A stretch of 64,000 nucleotides of DNA from Chondrilla cf. caribensis (GCA_964020155.1 OZ026566.1:3510014-3574013), one strand, 5' to 3'; positions 1 to 37,571 are shown, counted from the stretch's first letter. Notes: generated from the sequence alone by a model not told the origin. Numbers and translations: made by a program.

Positions 1-12
1 CACACACACACA

Positions 13-65
<53 letters not shown>

Positions 66-128
66 ACGCACACACACACACACAAGTATACTCACACTCA
101 CACACACACAGACACACACACACAACAC
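1..128. repeat. CA tract at the left edge
   Basis: (CA)n with minor interruptions, in a prominin intron or just downstream of exon 201-139. Confidence 0.95.
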
Positions 129-138
129 GCGTACAAAC

Positions 139-7145
<7,007 letters not shown>

Positions 7146-7763
7146 CTGACTACTGTTTCGGTAGATTGCAGGTACAAAGCCTAGCTAGCCCGCACAATGT
7201 TAAGATAAACATTTACCCTCTTCATTCACAGGATGCCTGTAACATTCCACGCATGCATGTTGGATAAGTCCATTTGCATTCAAACGGTGATAAGGGTAGT
7301 TGACACGTCTACACCGCTCCACACGAGAAGCGAATGACCCTCACACGATTATCACGTGATACTGGACCCACGCACTACAAAGTACAGAGTACACACTTAC
7401 TCAGCCTCAAGCTCATGTACACCATGTCAACTGTACTGATTCCAATATTAGAAGTACAGATTTGGTGTGCCCTTCAAGATAACTTATAGCAAGTTGGACT
7501 GTACATATTGCATTACTAGTAGGGTATTATTGTTATTAATATACATTTATACATTACATCAGTAATATATAACATTCCACCATAGTAAATTCACAAATTT
7601 GATATTGTAATGCATTCATGCTTGAATTAATTGCAGTGTGATTTGATACAGTATGATATGTTGCATTAATTATTATAAAATGTACAAATATATTACAATC
7701 TTGAGTTCATGACATTATTATAGTACAAAATGAATGGCAGGGTGCTGCTTCAATTGAATGGTG
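7146..7763. other. Intergenic spacer between prominin 5' end and TMEM132-like 3' end
   Basis: This holds the putative prominin promoter (just above 7145) and the 3' flank of the TMEM132-like gene. It is AT-rich from about 7500 to 7740. A fragment at 7441-7504, matching the elements at 35025 and 63469 in opposite orientation, lies inside. No coding exon was seen. Confidence 0.5.
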
Positions 7764-26312
<18,549 letters not shown>

Positions 26313-26593
26313 AAACTTGTAAGACTGTATAAGTTACTGATGAGGCCGGCTTTACTTTTGGCACAACCGCGGCAGAGACATCGAACTTCCTTTCGAGTTA
26401 AGTGAACGATTTCGTTGGTATATAAGCATAGGTACGCGACCCTATGAAGGTATATGGTGCACATGCCATCAGTACAAAGAATCCGTGGGAGTCAACCGTA
26501 TCCATATATGGCGCCGGGTGTCATGAATACGCTCATAACATAAAATTGGAAGTGTATATACGTAGATGTAATGATTGCTTGAGTGATGTACAA

Positions 26594-27496
26594 CTAGTGG
26601 GTATGATGATGGTGATGGAGATGCCTGTGGAATCGTTTGTAACAGAGGTATGTACAAAGAAGCGATATTCCGCACACCACGGTGCTCAAAATGTTCACAA
26701 AGAACTCTGCAAACCTCGACATTGGTTGGTTGGTAACAAATACCTGTGTGGTATACAACAAAGGAACATGTGTTAGTAATTTACAATTTATCTCCCGTTG
26801 TAAAGGGACAGATCCAGGATAATGTAAAGGAGGGTGCCACACAGCCAGTATAGAGTTTGTCGTTGTATATTCTGCTAAATACATAGTCATTGTTGTAGTC
26901 ATTCTCGAAAGGGGGAGGCATGTACATCCACAAAACTCCCTCTGGATCTGCAACTGTGTTGCTCTGCAAGTTGTGCGTGATAAAGGACTCACCATGAGAT
27001 GATAATCTAAGTCACAGAAACTTTCATTCGAATGTAATTCAAACTCGAAATGGTATAGACCTGATCCCTGCGTGGTGTATGCAAATAATATCATTGTTAT
27101 GGTGCTGACTGAATGTGTGTACACACATGCTCATTTCACAACTCAATATACACTGGGTTATTAAAAGTGTACCTTAAATGTGATGATGTTGTCTCCAAGG
27201 TCCACTATGAACCATTGTCCACTGTCCTCTGTACAAGTTGACATTGAGTACAGTGAATTCTCGTTAATTCGTCACAATTTGTTTTCAAAAAATATGAGAG
27301 ATTAACGTGTTTGGTGGATTAACTGGATATTCACAAGTACTTGTATATAATATTGGTACTGGAAATTTGTGACAAAATGTTTTGCCGATAAAATGGTGGT
27401 AGACTAACGATAATTCACTGTACATAATTATGTTAAGAATGAAACAACAACTAGACTGCTTCAAACAACAAATATTCACTAAATCATGCCTCATCA

Positions 27497-27549
<53 letters not shown>

Positions 27550-28812
27550 CAACATGCACACTAACCAACACCACTAATGACAAAATCAGTTCTTTCGTTG
27601 ACCTCTTCAAAACTACAGTTACCAACAGCAGGGATGGTTATGCCTGACATCATACTCAGCACAAACCGCAATCCAAATGGAACTCCAAAGTGGTGTTCAT
27701 AAGCCTAGAGTACAACAGATGCAACACAGCACAAAGTATAAAACAGTGGAGCCTCTATTACAACCTCCGAATTGATGTAACTTCCATGATAAGGATACCA
27801 ATCTTTGTCCTAATGTATTACTGTGGTGTGTATTAATAATGATGTTGAGTTGAGTCAGTGTCTGGAATAATAATAATGGCTACAAATTAAGATCCCGTGG
27901 TGTCTTTACTAGAGACGTTCCAAACAGTACAGTCGTATGGTTCCTGGAACTTAAGGTAGAATACATATGTAAGTATCTACTGTGAGTTGATGACAGTTGT
28001 CCCTCATCATCAACTTGCCAATTACCTCTTATGTACTATATGTACTTCGGAAAGTGACAACTTTCCTACTGTTTACCATTCAATAATTGTGATAATCATG
28101 ATAATCACAACAGACAAATATCGCATGTGAGATTTAAGATATCGCCCAACATACACAACTACAAGGTGACATACCCGATCAATACAGTCGCTGTGGGAAA
28201 CACGGTTACTGTATCTCATATCATCTGTACAGTTACACTCCGATTTGTGGGACTTGCCTTTACACTGTTTCAAAACGTACGAGGTCTGTGAAATAATGAA
28301 TAACACAGGTGCAGCATACGGTGAGGCAAATTACAAAACAATAGCTATAGTACATACATATGTATACATTTCAAACTAGGGTACAGTAGAGCTGCTCAAT
28401 TGAGACCACCTATGGAACCAGTGGTAGTGGGATCCAAGGTGAGATGGTCCTAATTATGATGTTGGGATGAATAAGAGATGCAGTTTATGAACCACTGGAA
28501 CTGTAAGATACGTAGTTCCATTCACTGAGATAATATTCAATATTGCCAAAGTGGTCCTCAAGTGGAGCTCTGGTGCATGGGATACAAAACATGGAAACGT
28601 GGTGTGTGTATGTATGTGTATGTATGAAATGTAGTTACATGGACATCTTCAGCATGCATGAAGGTACTGTATTCAGAATGGTGAAACAGTATGTAATATG
28701 ATATACCATACCTACACTTGAGTAGACTATGTATGACCACAATGAATGGGCATTGGTGTATACAATCACAATAGATAAGTGTAATACTATGTAACAAAAT
28801 AATACGTGTCTG

Positions 28813-28851
<39 letters not shown>

Positions 28852-29374
28852 TGTGTGTGTGTCCGTGCGTGCGTGCGTGTGTGTGTGTGCATTCATGAAT
28901 ATCTTATATATGTATTGTATTGCACAGTGGATGAAGCAGTAACGTTTACCTGTGAGATTTGAAATCGGCTACTCCTCAAGGGCTTACTGGGATCAACGTT
29001 GTAGACATGTGGAGATGTTGCAATGTCATGGCCCATTCTTGATGGTGGGCGGTAGTTGACCTGGTGAAGAGGGTTCAAGGTGAGTGCAAAACAGGAATTT
29101 GCATACTTATGTATATTAACACACTGTACATACTAAGATGCACAACACATACGTACATACAGATACACATACATATACATACAACACATGCATAAATACA
29201 CTGTGATGAGTTGATGGGATGACTTACAGGAAGTATAAAGGCAGAGCCAGATCCATTCATCAGATCACCCTGGACACAAAACAGACAACATTTGTCATCA
29301 TATACTGCATACAATGAGGAACAATGCAGAAATTTTGAAAAGTCTGTGGCTAGAGAGAATAGCACATGTAAACA

Positions 29375-29418
<44 letters not shown>

Positions 29419-29453
29419 CACACACACACACACTCACACACACACACACACAC

Positions 29454-29484
<31 letters not shown>

Positions 29485-31339
29485 AATACACTCACACATG
29501 CACATGTACGTAAAATGCTGATCCACACTCAACGGAGGTATCGGATATAAAACTGATATACAGAAGAAGCAGAGGAGGGGTTTTCTGTCCAGTTTCCTCT
29601 GTTTACATGTCGACATGAAGTAATGGAGTCATTCCCCAACCTCCCCCAAATAACTGACATTCTACTCATGCGCTCCTTACTGGACTGTTATTCTAAGCAC
29701 CATCTCTGTTGCCAGTTTCTTGTGCTTACATACACATTCAGTTTGGGGTACAGAGAAACTATCCAAACTAAGGATAAAGAACTTCTTAAAATACTCACCT
29801 ATAATATTATAGAATTTGTAGAAAACTCAAATTACTTCGAATCACCCTTGATGACATCAATTATCCCACTAATTATCGTCTAATTACAATACTCTGTCCA
29901 ATGTGGTGGGAATCTCACCATGCCGACCAGATCTAGTACCTTCCCTGGTGGACAGCCAACTGTTATGGTGGCAGAGAGCACAGTCTCGTTAGCACAAGAG
30001 GCAGGAGCCGCGGGAAGTGAGAACTTCAGCTCTGTAGACCCCTACAGACAGAACAATGTCTGCGTTTCACTCATACACAGTACATGCTATTGATGGAAAC
30101 CTGCCTATAAGTGTAGATATATGTAGGTACATATTATGTACATAACAGTGGTGCATAGTAGTCATGATATTATGGTCACAAAGGTGTTATGTCTGTAACG
30201 TCTCTTGTGATATCACTATCAACACTTTATTCTCACTGTTTGTTTATGTAGGGGGAAAAAGCTTTATGTTGTTAATGTGCAGTGTGTATGTAGGATGTCG
30301 TATTACACTGATCAGGTTGTTTTAGCCATGACGAGCAACAAATATGTACAGGCCTGGTGAAGCACTCTTGTGGAGATTTAATCCAGAATTTGAGAAATGC
30401 ATTACAGTGGAACCTCTCTATTAAGGACACCTTGGGACCTCCATTATATGTCCTTATTACGGAGGTATCCTCAATTTAGAGGTCATTTTATACACTACAG
30501 TACTACACTGGGACACAGAATGGTGTCTTCAAGATAGAGGTTTTCCTAATTCAGAGGTTTGTAATAGAGAGGTCCCACTGTACTACACACATACGTAATG
30601 TGTGCACATATATAAGTACGTATGTGTGCATGTCATTCACATTTTATGTAATGTATTGCGTGTATTCAAGTGATTTGGCTTGAAAATGGACACACAACAT
30701 CACTACGGTATACATGTGGGTGTTGTAATACTTTATGCAATGGTAGGTTCATATACACTCATTCTAACAAAAAATGTGATTGTTTCATGAGCACTTTGAT
30801 TTAGCATGACAATTATGTACATATGTACATACAGTACACACAGGACTGCTTCGTAGAAGTAGTTGGTAGATGGCTGTCACATGAAGATGGTACAGGTGAC
30901 AACCCATGTACATGGGAGACTGTCTAGTACACAGTAGTATACAGTACATTCTAGTAGGGAGAGCAATGCTGATACATTGTTGTTGGGTGTTTACATTATT
31001 ACAGGTGAGAAAAAATGTACATACAATGGAATGTATTGTGACACCCACACAAATCAGTTGACTTACCATTCTCAGGTTTTTCTGCCAAATGTTTACCGAT
31101 ATTGTCCTCATGGTGGGTATCTGTTGGATCTCCTCAACATGTACATCAAGCAAATCTGGATTGCTCTGTATAGAGGGTATATACAGTACATGTTTGTACA
31201 TTGTGTAAGCATACTCGGGTATGTGGGTACCTATTTACTGTGTGTATGTACACCTATGTGTGCGGGTGTGTGCGGATGTTATGTATGTGTGTGTCATGCA
31301 TGCGTGTCTGTGGAGGGTATGTGTGCATGTGCATGTGTG

Positions 31340-31421
<82 letters not shown>

Positions 31422-33935
31422 ATGCACATATTAACATACACTGTGTAGTGACATGCTCACAATACCAACCACACATAAACCCACCAGTTTCACAAGCGAT
31501 CCCAAGTACCACTCTGGTACTCGGTACATATACGATTCAATCGTGGTTGTGTTATTAGGGACCGAGATATTGGCTGAAACATTCACCACTTCATTCAAAC
31601 CATAATCAGAAGTATTTTGATCTGCATCACTACTTCCTGTAAACATAACAAAACTCATGTATTATACAATGTACAGTCAGACATCTGTATGACTACGTTG
31701 TTTAGATGGTCAAGGTCAGTCTCTATATAACATGTACTGTGGGCACAAGTATACAGTATTTATATATAATATACAGTAACTACACTAGTAACAATGGGAA
31801 ACTGGTTATGAAGGAACAGAAGTGAAAAATCAAAGGTAACTTCGAAAGGAGGCCCGACTGACTTTCAAGTCTGGTATGTGAATGAGTTGGTATGGATATG
31901 AGTATGTATATTAGAATCATTGTCAAAATGGAGTGCTGTGTAGCAACTGAATACAGTATGTAGCTATCTGGAGTTCAAAATTTCATGAGGTTTGCCTGAA
32001 TTGTAACACAAGTCTAATGACCAATGTAGTCTTCCTCTGGACCAGTTCCTTGTACACATGTGGAACCAATGCAGATTGCATAATTAGACAGTTATTTACT
32101 CACTCTCAAAGTGCACCAAAGATACTAGGAACTCCAACAAGAAGTGTCCTTTGCGATCCAGCTCCTGAGAGTATGACAGGATACAGATCCACATGGAGAC
32201 ATCTATCTGCTTACAGGGTTGATTGTACTTTTTATACTCAAACAGAGAGTAAGTATGCATTTGAAAAGATAAAGGTCACCCACTACGGTATGTGTTAAAC
32301 ACACGGATAGCTTTAAGGGGATTTTCCACACAGACTGTGTACTTGGCCATTCTGTGAATGCAGAAGACACTATTCTAGCTGGGAGACCAGTTGCAAGTCC
32401 CAAATGCTGATATAAATACAATACACATGGATCTTTAGTGTGCACAAATGTGTCCAAGGTCATTTTGATGTAGAGGGGATATGTAGATCCACATACATTT
32501 CTCCACTCACGTAATGTGCCTTAGGATTGCCATACTTCCCTTGGACCTTCAAGAAGCACGGAGGAACAGCAAAACTGCAATTGTTATGCATGTGGCTAAT
32601 GTTCTGTACTGAATCAAATTTATCCACTACGAGCAGTTTCACCAAGCTATGGTTGGTACCACTGGAAAGCCAACTTGTCTGTACAAATCCACTTACACAA
32701 TAACTGCATGAAGGCAGAATACCTGATAGAACACAGTGTTTTTTACCTGGTGCATCCCAATGGGGGGGAGAAATGTATTATTATTCAAACATCACATATA
32801 CATACTTTGGACCCCTCCATGTCCAAGCACCTTCTGGTGTGGTGCACTTTAATAAACAAGCATAATGAAAACATTTAACAATGAAAAAAGATGCAGGGAT
32901 GACAAGCAAAAAAGGGGAAAGAACAAGGTAGGGATGAACGGAATGAGAACATCCTCGGAGTGAGCAGCACGTCGGAATGAGAAGACTGTTGGAATATAAC
33001 AATCCTTATATCAACAGCTGCAGATACTATACTGTGTATTGCACAAGCAATCACTGCTGTTGATATAAGAATTGTTATATTCCAACAGTCTTCTTCTAAT
33101 GGTAATCTGCTCACTGAGCCATCGCGACTCATGAAGTAAGCGAATATTCTTAATTGAACAAGATGGCGTATTACTATGAGGCAGTCGCCGAATAGTGTCG
33201 GAAATGCCGCAGTCGCCATATGTAGTACAATCGTAACAAGAGTAGGAAAGGGCACTCCGCGCTAAAAAATTAAGATCGCTCGTGTTAAAATTAGCACCAT
33301 AGCTCCAGCAGATACTTCGGTAGCTTTGTTGAAAATATGTTGCGAAGAAGAAGTCCGAAAATTCGACCTTTTATTTTTTTGACCTTTCGCCGGCTCGCCG
33401 TTTCAACTACGTTCTTTCCACTTGTTAGTAGCTTTATTACTTCTATAATCAGATGAGAGAGACTCCTGAGCGCTGGTTTTGGTTTACTACCTGTTCATAG
33501 GCGATATTTCGCAAAACTGTTATGTATGCGAGGTATAGGGCCGCCATTTTGTTTTCGCGTCATCCCAACATAATAGAGTGCTATCGCACTCTATGATATT
33601 GATTGATTGATTGATTGATATCTCGTGATATATTACAATATTGAATTGCACATAGTGAAATAACCTTGTTATCATAGGTAGGTAATCTTGAAATTTATGT
33701 AAATTACCTGATTACATAAACAGACGTACTTTTCTTCGTAACAGACGACCATGATTCCTTGAACCATTGATGGGAGAGATGAGACACGGAAGATGTAAAC
33801 GTCTTTCGAGAGCTCTTGGAAGGCTAAAGGTTCTATAATGTTCGATACAGCTGTCCATCCATCTGCAGAGCAAAGAAGGGATGCGCTTGTATACAAACGA
33901 GAGAACAAAATAACGCAGTAAAGCCCCAGTAGCAT
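26594..33935 (-). CDS. CATSPERE-like: CatSper auxiliary subunit, delta/epsilon type
   Basis: CatSper is the calcium channel of the sperm flagellum; delta and epsilon are single-pass subunits with large ectodomains. Exons on the minus strand: 33935-33708 (signal peptide MLLGLYCVILFSRLYTSASL), 32646-32511, 31636-about 31465, about 31125-31060, 30041-29919, 29269-29228, 29060-28950, 28285-28175, 27704-27566, 27228-27173, 27067-26993, about 26974-26800 and 26743-26594. From 30041 to 26993 the exons join in matching phase. Diagnostic blocks: TVGCPPGK; NYRPPSRMGHDIATS then YNVDPSKP; KQCKGKSHKSECNCT with SHSDC, the cysteine-rich C-terminal CatSper motif; then GLYHFEFEL..ESFCDL before the helix (FFVNILSTVVCGISLLCTYL). 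The tail is short and His-rich (HRHLHHHHHTH). Phases at 33708/32646, 32511/31636 and around 26800 do not match, so some upstream exons are missing and the 26974 exon's donor is unsettled. Delta versus epsilon is not decided. Confidence 0.78.
27249..27422. mobile_element. TIR element, TA-flanked, copy 4
   Basis: TA-CAGTGAATTCTCGTTAATTC ... ACGATAATTCACTG-TA. The ends are inverted. Of the set, this copy is closest to the pogo/Tigger end consensus (CAGT...CTCGTTAAT). It lies in a CatSper intron. Confidence 0.75.
27742..27932. mobile_element. Degenerate TIR element, copy 5
   Basis: ACAGTGGAGCCTCTATTACA at the left, and a diverged TACTAGAGACGTTCCAAACA at the right. Confidence 0.45.
28384..28572. 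mobile_element. TIR element of a sister family
   Basis: CAGTAGAGCTGCTCAATTGA at the left, and GTCCTCAAGTGGAGCTCTG at the right. Roughly inverted, in a CatSper intron. Confidence 0.5.
30403..30582. mobile_element. TIR element, TA-flanked, copy 6
   Basis: TA-CAGTGGAACCTCTCTATTAA ... GTAATAGAGAGGTCCCACTG-TA. Inverted ends of about 20 bp, with an internal GGACACAGAATGGTGTC. It lies in a CatSper intron. Confidence 0.8.
31340..31420. repeat. TG tract in a CatSper intron
   Basis: (TG)n, uninterrupted. Similar tracts in this gene lie at 27497-27548, 28817-28885 and 29378-29485. Confidence 0.95.
32955..33120. mobile_element. Foldback/MITE-like element with about 39-bp inverted arms
   Basis: Arm 32980-33018 is nearly the exact reverse complement of 33056-33094 (AGAAGACTGTTGGAATATAA against TTATATTCCAACAGTCTTCT), with a 37-bp spacer. 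Weaker complementarity extends outward (GTGAGCAG at about 32960 and CTGCTCAC at about 33105). It carries no coding capacity and sits in the first CatSper intron. Confidence 0.8.
33573..33622. repeat. Short hairpin and (ATTG)n run
   Basis: ATAGAGTGC-TATC-GCACTCTAT forms a perfect 9-bp stem at 33573-33594. It is followed by an ATTG tetranucleotide run to about 33622. Both lie in the first CatSper intron. Confidence 0.8.
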
Positions 33936-34039
33936 ATGGATATGGATGTGCTAGTTGCAGATAAGAAATCGCTTGAGCGGCTGTACGTTGTGCCTTGACG
34001 CGTACAGGTTATAACGCACTAGCGACGACACGGAGAAAA
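33936..34039. promoter_or_regulatory. Putative bidirectional promoter (CatSper / D-glutamate cyclase)
   Basis: The CatSper-like ATG (33935, minus) and the D-glutamate cyclase ATG (33995 or 34040, plus) are divergent and only 60-105 bp apart. Both 5' regions must share this interval or overlap into each other's first exon. No TATA box is evident. The inference comes from geometry only. Confidence 0.5.
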
Positions 34040-35518
34040 ATGGCTACCTCGCAGCTGAGAAGAATCGCTGGGACTTTGGAGAAGCTCATATTGTTTGATC
34101 CCAACAATCGAGGAGTTGAGCATTTAATTGTGAAAGGCGACCTACACAAATCTATTCTGGCTCTGTCATCTGCCAAAAGAATTGCCTTGACGACCGGTTT
34201 TCCTTGTTTCCCCGAAGATAAACAGAAGGGCGAAACGGACGGTCTCCCTGGTGCTCTAGCTATCATACAGGCTGTAACATCGCTTGGCTGTACCGTTAAT
34301 TTCATCACAGATGATCGAGATTACAAACTGACTAAGGATACCGTTCAGAAAGCCAAGATGCTGGGTATGTTAACGGGACCCCAATTTGAGAGAGTACACG
34401 TACATGGATACACTCAAATCAAGGAGAGTTTCAACCCACTCGATTATGAAAGCTTTGTTGCCATTGAACGGAGTGGACGTTCAACCGATGGTCGATACTA
34501 TACAATGAAGGGTGTCGATGTCACTCCCCACTGTGATGCTATTGACGACTTGTTCGATAAAGCGACAAAGACTGCTTCCTGTAAAACTATCGGTATTGGT
34601 GACGGTGGGAATGAATTGGGCCTTGGAAAGGTCTACGAACAAACAAAAAAGTATGTAACATTGGGAGGGAAAATTGGAGCAAAGGTATCATCTGATATGG
34701 TCGTTGTGTGTGGTGTATCGAACTGGGGAGGTTATTGCATAGCAGCAGGTTTGTATGTGGCATCCAAGACAATGGATTTGATGTCACTGGAAGAAGAATT
34801 GGATAATGTGAAAATTGAGCAATTTCTACCCACGTCCAAACAAGTGAATGTTTGTTATTCTGTGTCTGTACCATTGCTACTACGTACAGGTGATGTTGGT
34901 TATGTACAAAGGTAGAGAGGTCACATACATATTGGTTACATGCATGGATATACATACATATTTATTTGCTCTTGGACTCGTCTTCTACTATCTTCTACTT
35001 GGTACTCGTCCCAACTGTACATATACAGTCAAACTTGTTTAGTATTTCGAAGGGCACACCAAATCTGTACTTACTATCAGCCGACATGAAATAGGGACTG
35101 AGTGAGGTGTACTCACTAACCAGGAGTATCTACTAACCCAAGTACTTACTAAGCAAGTTTAACTTGAATAAATCTCATTTTCACGTGAACAATGTACAAT
35201 TTATTCATGTGGATTTGATTGAGTAATTCAGAGCAATATACTGTACAATCAGGACAGAAATTGATAGTACACTGTACAATTTGTATGTATCCGCACAAAC
35301 ACATGGACAGTAACTGTATTCATGTATGTACATGTATGTAGTGTGCTATTTGTATCCCGTGTCTTTGTATACAGAGTGATTCACTTTTGGGTTTCCTCAA
35401 TGCTCAAGATGTGCGGGATGGAATAAGTGGCAAAAAGGACAAGTCAGTTGATGGATTACCTCTAACAGATCACTTGGAAATGATCGGCAAAATTACTTCT
35501 ATTGCACATTCTTTCTAG
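34040..35518 (+). CDS. DGLUCY: D-glutamate cyclase (DUF4392 domain), two exons
   Basis: D-glutamate cyclase converts D-glutamate to 5-oxo-D-proline. Exon 1 is 34040-34843 and exon 2 is 35375-35518 (ends IAHSF stop); they join in phase 0 across a GT-AG intron (KQ|SDSLLGF), giving 316 residues. An in-frame upstream ATG at 33995 would add 15 residues (MTRTGYNALATTRRK), a possible weak organelle leader. Family marks: TDGLPGALAI, VAIERSGRSTDGRYYTMKG, IGIGDGGNELGLGK, CGVSNWGGYCIAAGLY, and the C-terminal VRDGISGKK..SVDGLP. Vertebrate DGLUCY is about 600 residues, with an extra N-terminal DUF1445 domain. Here only the DUF4392 half is present, like stand-alone bacterial versions. No DUF1445 sequence was seen upstream, where the CatSper gene begins. 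Confidence 0.85.
35025..35169. mobile_element. Small TIR element, second family
   Basis: CAGTCAAACTTGTTTAGTA at the left and TACTAAGCAAGTTTAACTTG at the right are inverted. The internal GGGCACACCAAATCTGTACT is shared with copies at 7441-7504 and 63469-63635. Confidence 0.65.
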
Positions 35519-36443
35519 TCAGAATTTTGGAATCCTTTTTTTGAATGGAACACACTGGCTTTTTGTTTCCTATTTTCAGTAAGGGATTTGAGGGAATATC
35601 TTATAGGTGGTGTGACTATACCCAAGTATGCTAAATAAATTAAATTCCTCCCTACATTCCATACATATGTTGGCTATTTATGTTAATTATCTTCATTTCA
35701 ACATCTAGTTTATTCCATACATATGTGAACCATCAAGTATTTCACATATCCTTGATTTGGTCCAGCTGAGCACGTTTTGTATTAAAATGTATTTTAAGAT
35801 GTGAATAAACTTGATTTGGTAGACGGCTTATGATAACCACATTACTTGAATTTCAGCATGTCCATATGGCAAGAGATAGCATAATCTAGTATCATGTAGC
35901 CAGACCCACAAGCAACTATGTGTAGTCTGTACTTATCATGAATAGTATTATACAGGAGAACAAAATGTAATTGGGGCAAGCACATACATGTATGTGTTCA
36001 ACATTGAGCTCTCTGTTTCTGTATTAAACATACATACACACGTATACAGTATATGATAGATATACACAAATCCATGAAACTAAGACAGAATATTACAACC
36101 ATTTAAATGATGTACAAGCAAGTTCTAAATACTAAATAAAGAGAAGCAAAGAATTAAACAATGATAAGATCTGATGTCAAGGGCCATTTCGGCTTATAAG
36201 GACCAGTGTTGACTATATTATATGTACTAATTATCACTCATTTATGAGTTCAGGGCAATATGGTATGGTATGGTATGGTATCATTATTATGCTGGAGAGG
36301 CCACTAGCCCAATGGGCTACTACTAAGGCTCCCAGTTTCAATAATGCACCTCGACGTGTTGCAAGTCCGCAGCCTGGCTCAGTATTCACGAATAATAGTA
36401 TGAGTCTAGTATTCACGAATAATAGTACGAGTATGTCCGGAAA
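35519..36443. other. Intergenic stretch between D-glutamate cyclase and the PAQR pair
   Basis: AT-rich 3' flank, then a (TGGTA)n run at about 36259-36282. Directly before the first PAQR ATG is a 27-bp direct repeat (GTATTCACGAATAATAGTA at about 36382 and 36409). No exon was seen. Confidence 0.6.
35634..35639 (+). promoter_or_regulatory. Candidate poly(A) signal of D-glutamate cyclase
   Basis: AATAAA lies 116 bases after the stop codon. It is the first canonical hexamer in the 3' flank. Position fits; use is inferred. Confidence 0.45.
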
Positions 36444-37571
36444 TTGATCGGTTACCCCACCCGTAGATTTATGCCGCACCGCAATGTGTCTGTGAATATA
36501 AACAATAAGGAGAGTTGGCCGGAAAAGATGTTGACCGGTGATTCGAACACTCAAAAAAACGGTGCAAAACCGCCTCGGCGCTCAAACAGTTGGCCATGGG
36601 GGGATTTGACATCAGAAGACGTGACGGAGCAATACAAGGAACCGCATATTCAGACGTTGTACAGAAAACCAGGATCATCAGCCGTTCAGTGTCTTGGCAG
36701 TCTTTTCCAGGGAACAAACGAAACCATCAACTTCTGGACTCACTTTGTAGCTCTGTTAGGACTTGTCTCCTACTTCTGGTATAGCTGTCCCGATTGTATG
36801 GAAGATGGCGGTACTCTCAATCCGTATTGTTATCCTATGTTTGGTGCACAATCCTCTATAAGCCTTTATCACATCATGAGCTGTATCGCTCATATGTTCA
36901 GTAGTATGTCTCCAAGGATAAGGCACATTTGTTTCTTTCTTGACTATGGTGCCATTTCTGTTTTTAGTATTGGTGCTGCTGTACCCATAAGCTTTTATAT
37001 GTTCCCTGAACCAACAGGAATTTCATTGTTTGACTCAAAATTTCTCTTTTTAAGTGTAAATACATTTGTTTCAGTCTTGGCCACATTTCTTTGTTGTGCT
37101 ACAAGACATCGCTGGAAGGGAGGTAAGTACATCATAAGAACAATAGCTTTCATGCTTCCATTTTTTGCTCTCAACCTGCATACAATGTACCGGGCTGTTT
37201 CGTGTTGTTTTTTGGTTTCAAGTGAGTGTCACCCATCCCTTATATCAGCAGCCAATTGCTGGCTGTTTTATTTTTTTGCTGCCTTGTTTAATGGATCGCG
37301 GATACCTGAACGATGGTATCCAGAGAAATTCGACTTCATTGGACAAAGTCATCATTGGTTCCATGTTCTTACCAGTTTAGGGACTTTGGAGATGTACCGA
37401 GCAAATTTGATGGAGATTCGTCATCGTTGGATTCCCTCGAGCCAAGCCCAGCACATGACTGTAGCAGTGTGGTGGATCGGAGGGACTCTGCTGGTTGTCA
37501 GCATCACAGTTGTTTTCTTTGCTGTACAAATTGGACACAATGGTTATTTAAGGTCCAAGAAAAAAGAGTAA
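36444..37571 (+). CDS. PAQR: Membrane progestin receptor-type PAQR, copy A
   Basis: Intronless frame of 375 residues (a second Met at 36471, MPHRNVSV, could also start it). PAQR proteins are seven/eight-helix receptors with a zinc-dependent hydrolase-like core; the mPR class (PAQR5-8) binds progestins in vertebrates. Visible marks: NETINFWTHFVALLG before helix 1, YHIMSCIAH (the S..H zinc position) in helix 2, FFLDYGAISVFSIGAA in helix 3 with the conserved Asp, and SHHWFHVLTSLGTLE in the last region, supplying the H-x-x-x-H zinc ligands. The N-terminal 55 residues are hydrophilic and unlike copy B. It ends with a lysine-rich SKKKE. The ligand cannot be told from sequence. It is the first of two tandem copies, 341 bp apart. 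Confidence 0.87.
   Translation: MIGYPTRRFMPHRNVSVNINNKESWPEKMLTGDSNTQKNGAKPPRRSNSWPWGDLTSEDVTEQYKEPHIQTLYRKPGSSAVQCLGSLFQGTNETINFWTHFVALLGLVSYFWYSCPDCMEDGGTLNPYCYPMFGAQSSISLYHIMSCIAHMFSSMSPRIRHICFFLDYGAISVFSIGAAVPISFYMFPEPTGISLFDSKFLFLSVNTFVSVLATFLCCATRHRWKGGKYIIRTIAFMLPFFALNLHTMYRAVSCCFLVSSECHPSLISAANCWLFYFFAALFNGSRIPERWYPEKFDFIGQSHHWFHVLTSLGTLEMYRANLMEIRHRWIPSSQAQHMTVAVWWIGGTLLVVSITVVFFAVQIGHNGYLRSKKKE

Noticed and set aside
32875..33255. 126-codon minus-strand frame as a CatSper exon
   Set aside because: It runs through the foldback element and lacks CatSper-like sequence and matching splice phases, although one upstream CatSper exon is still missing.
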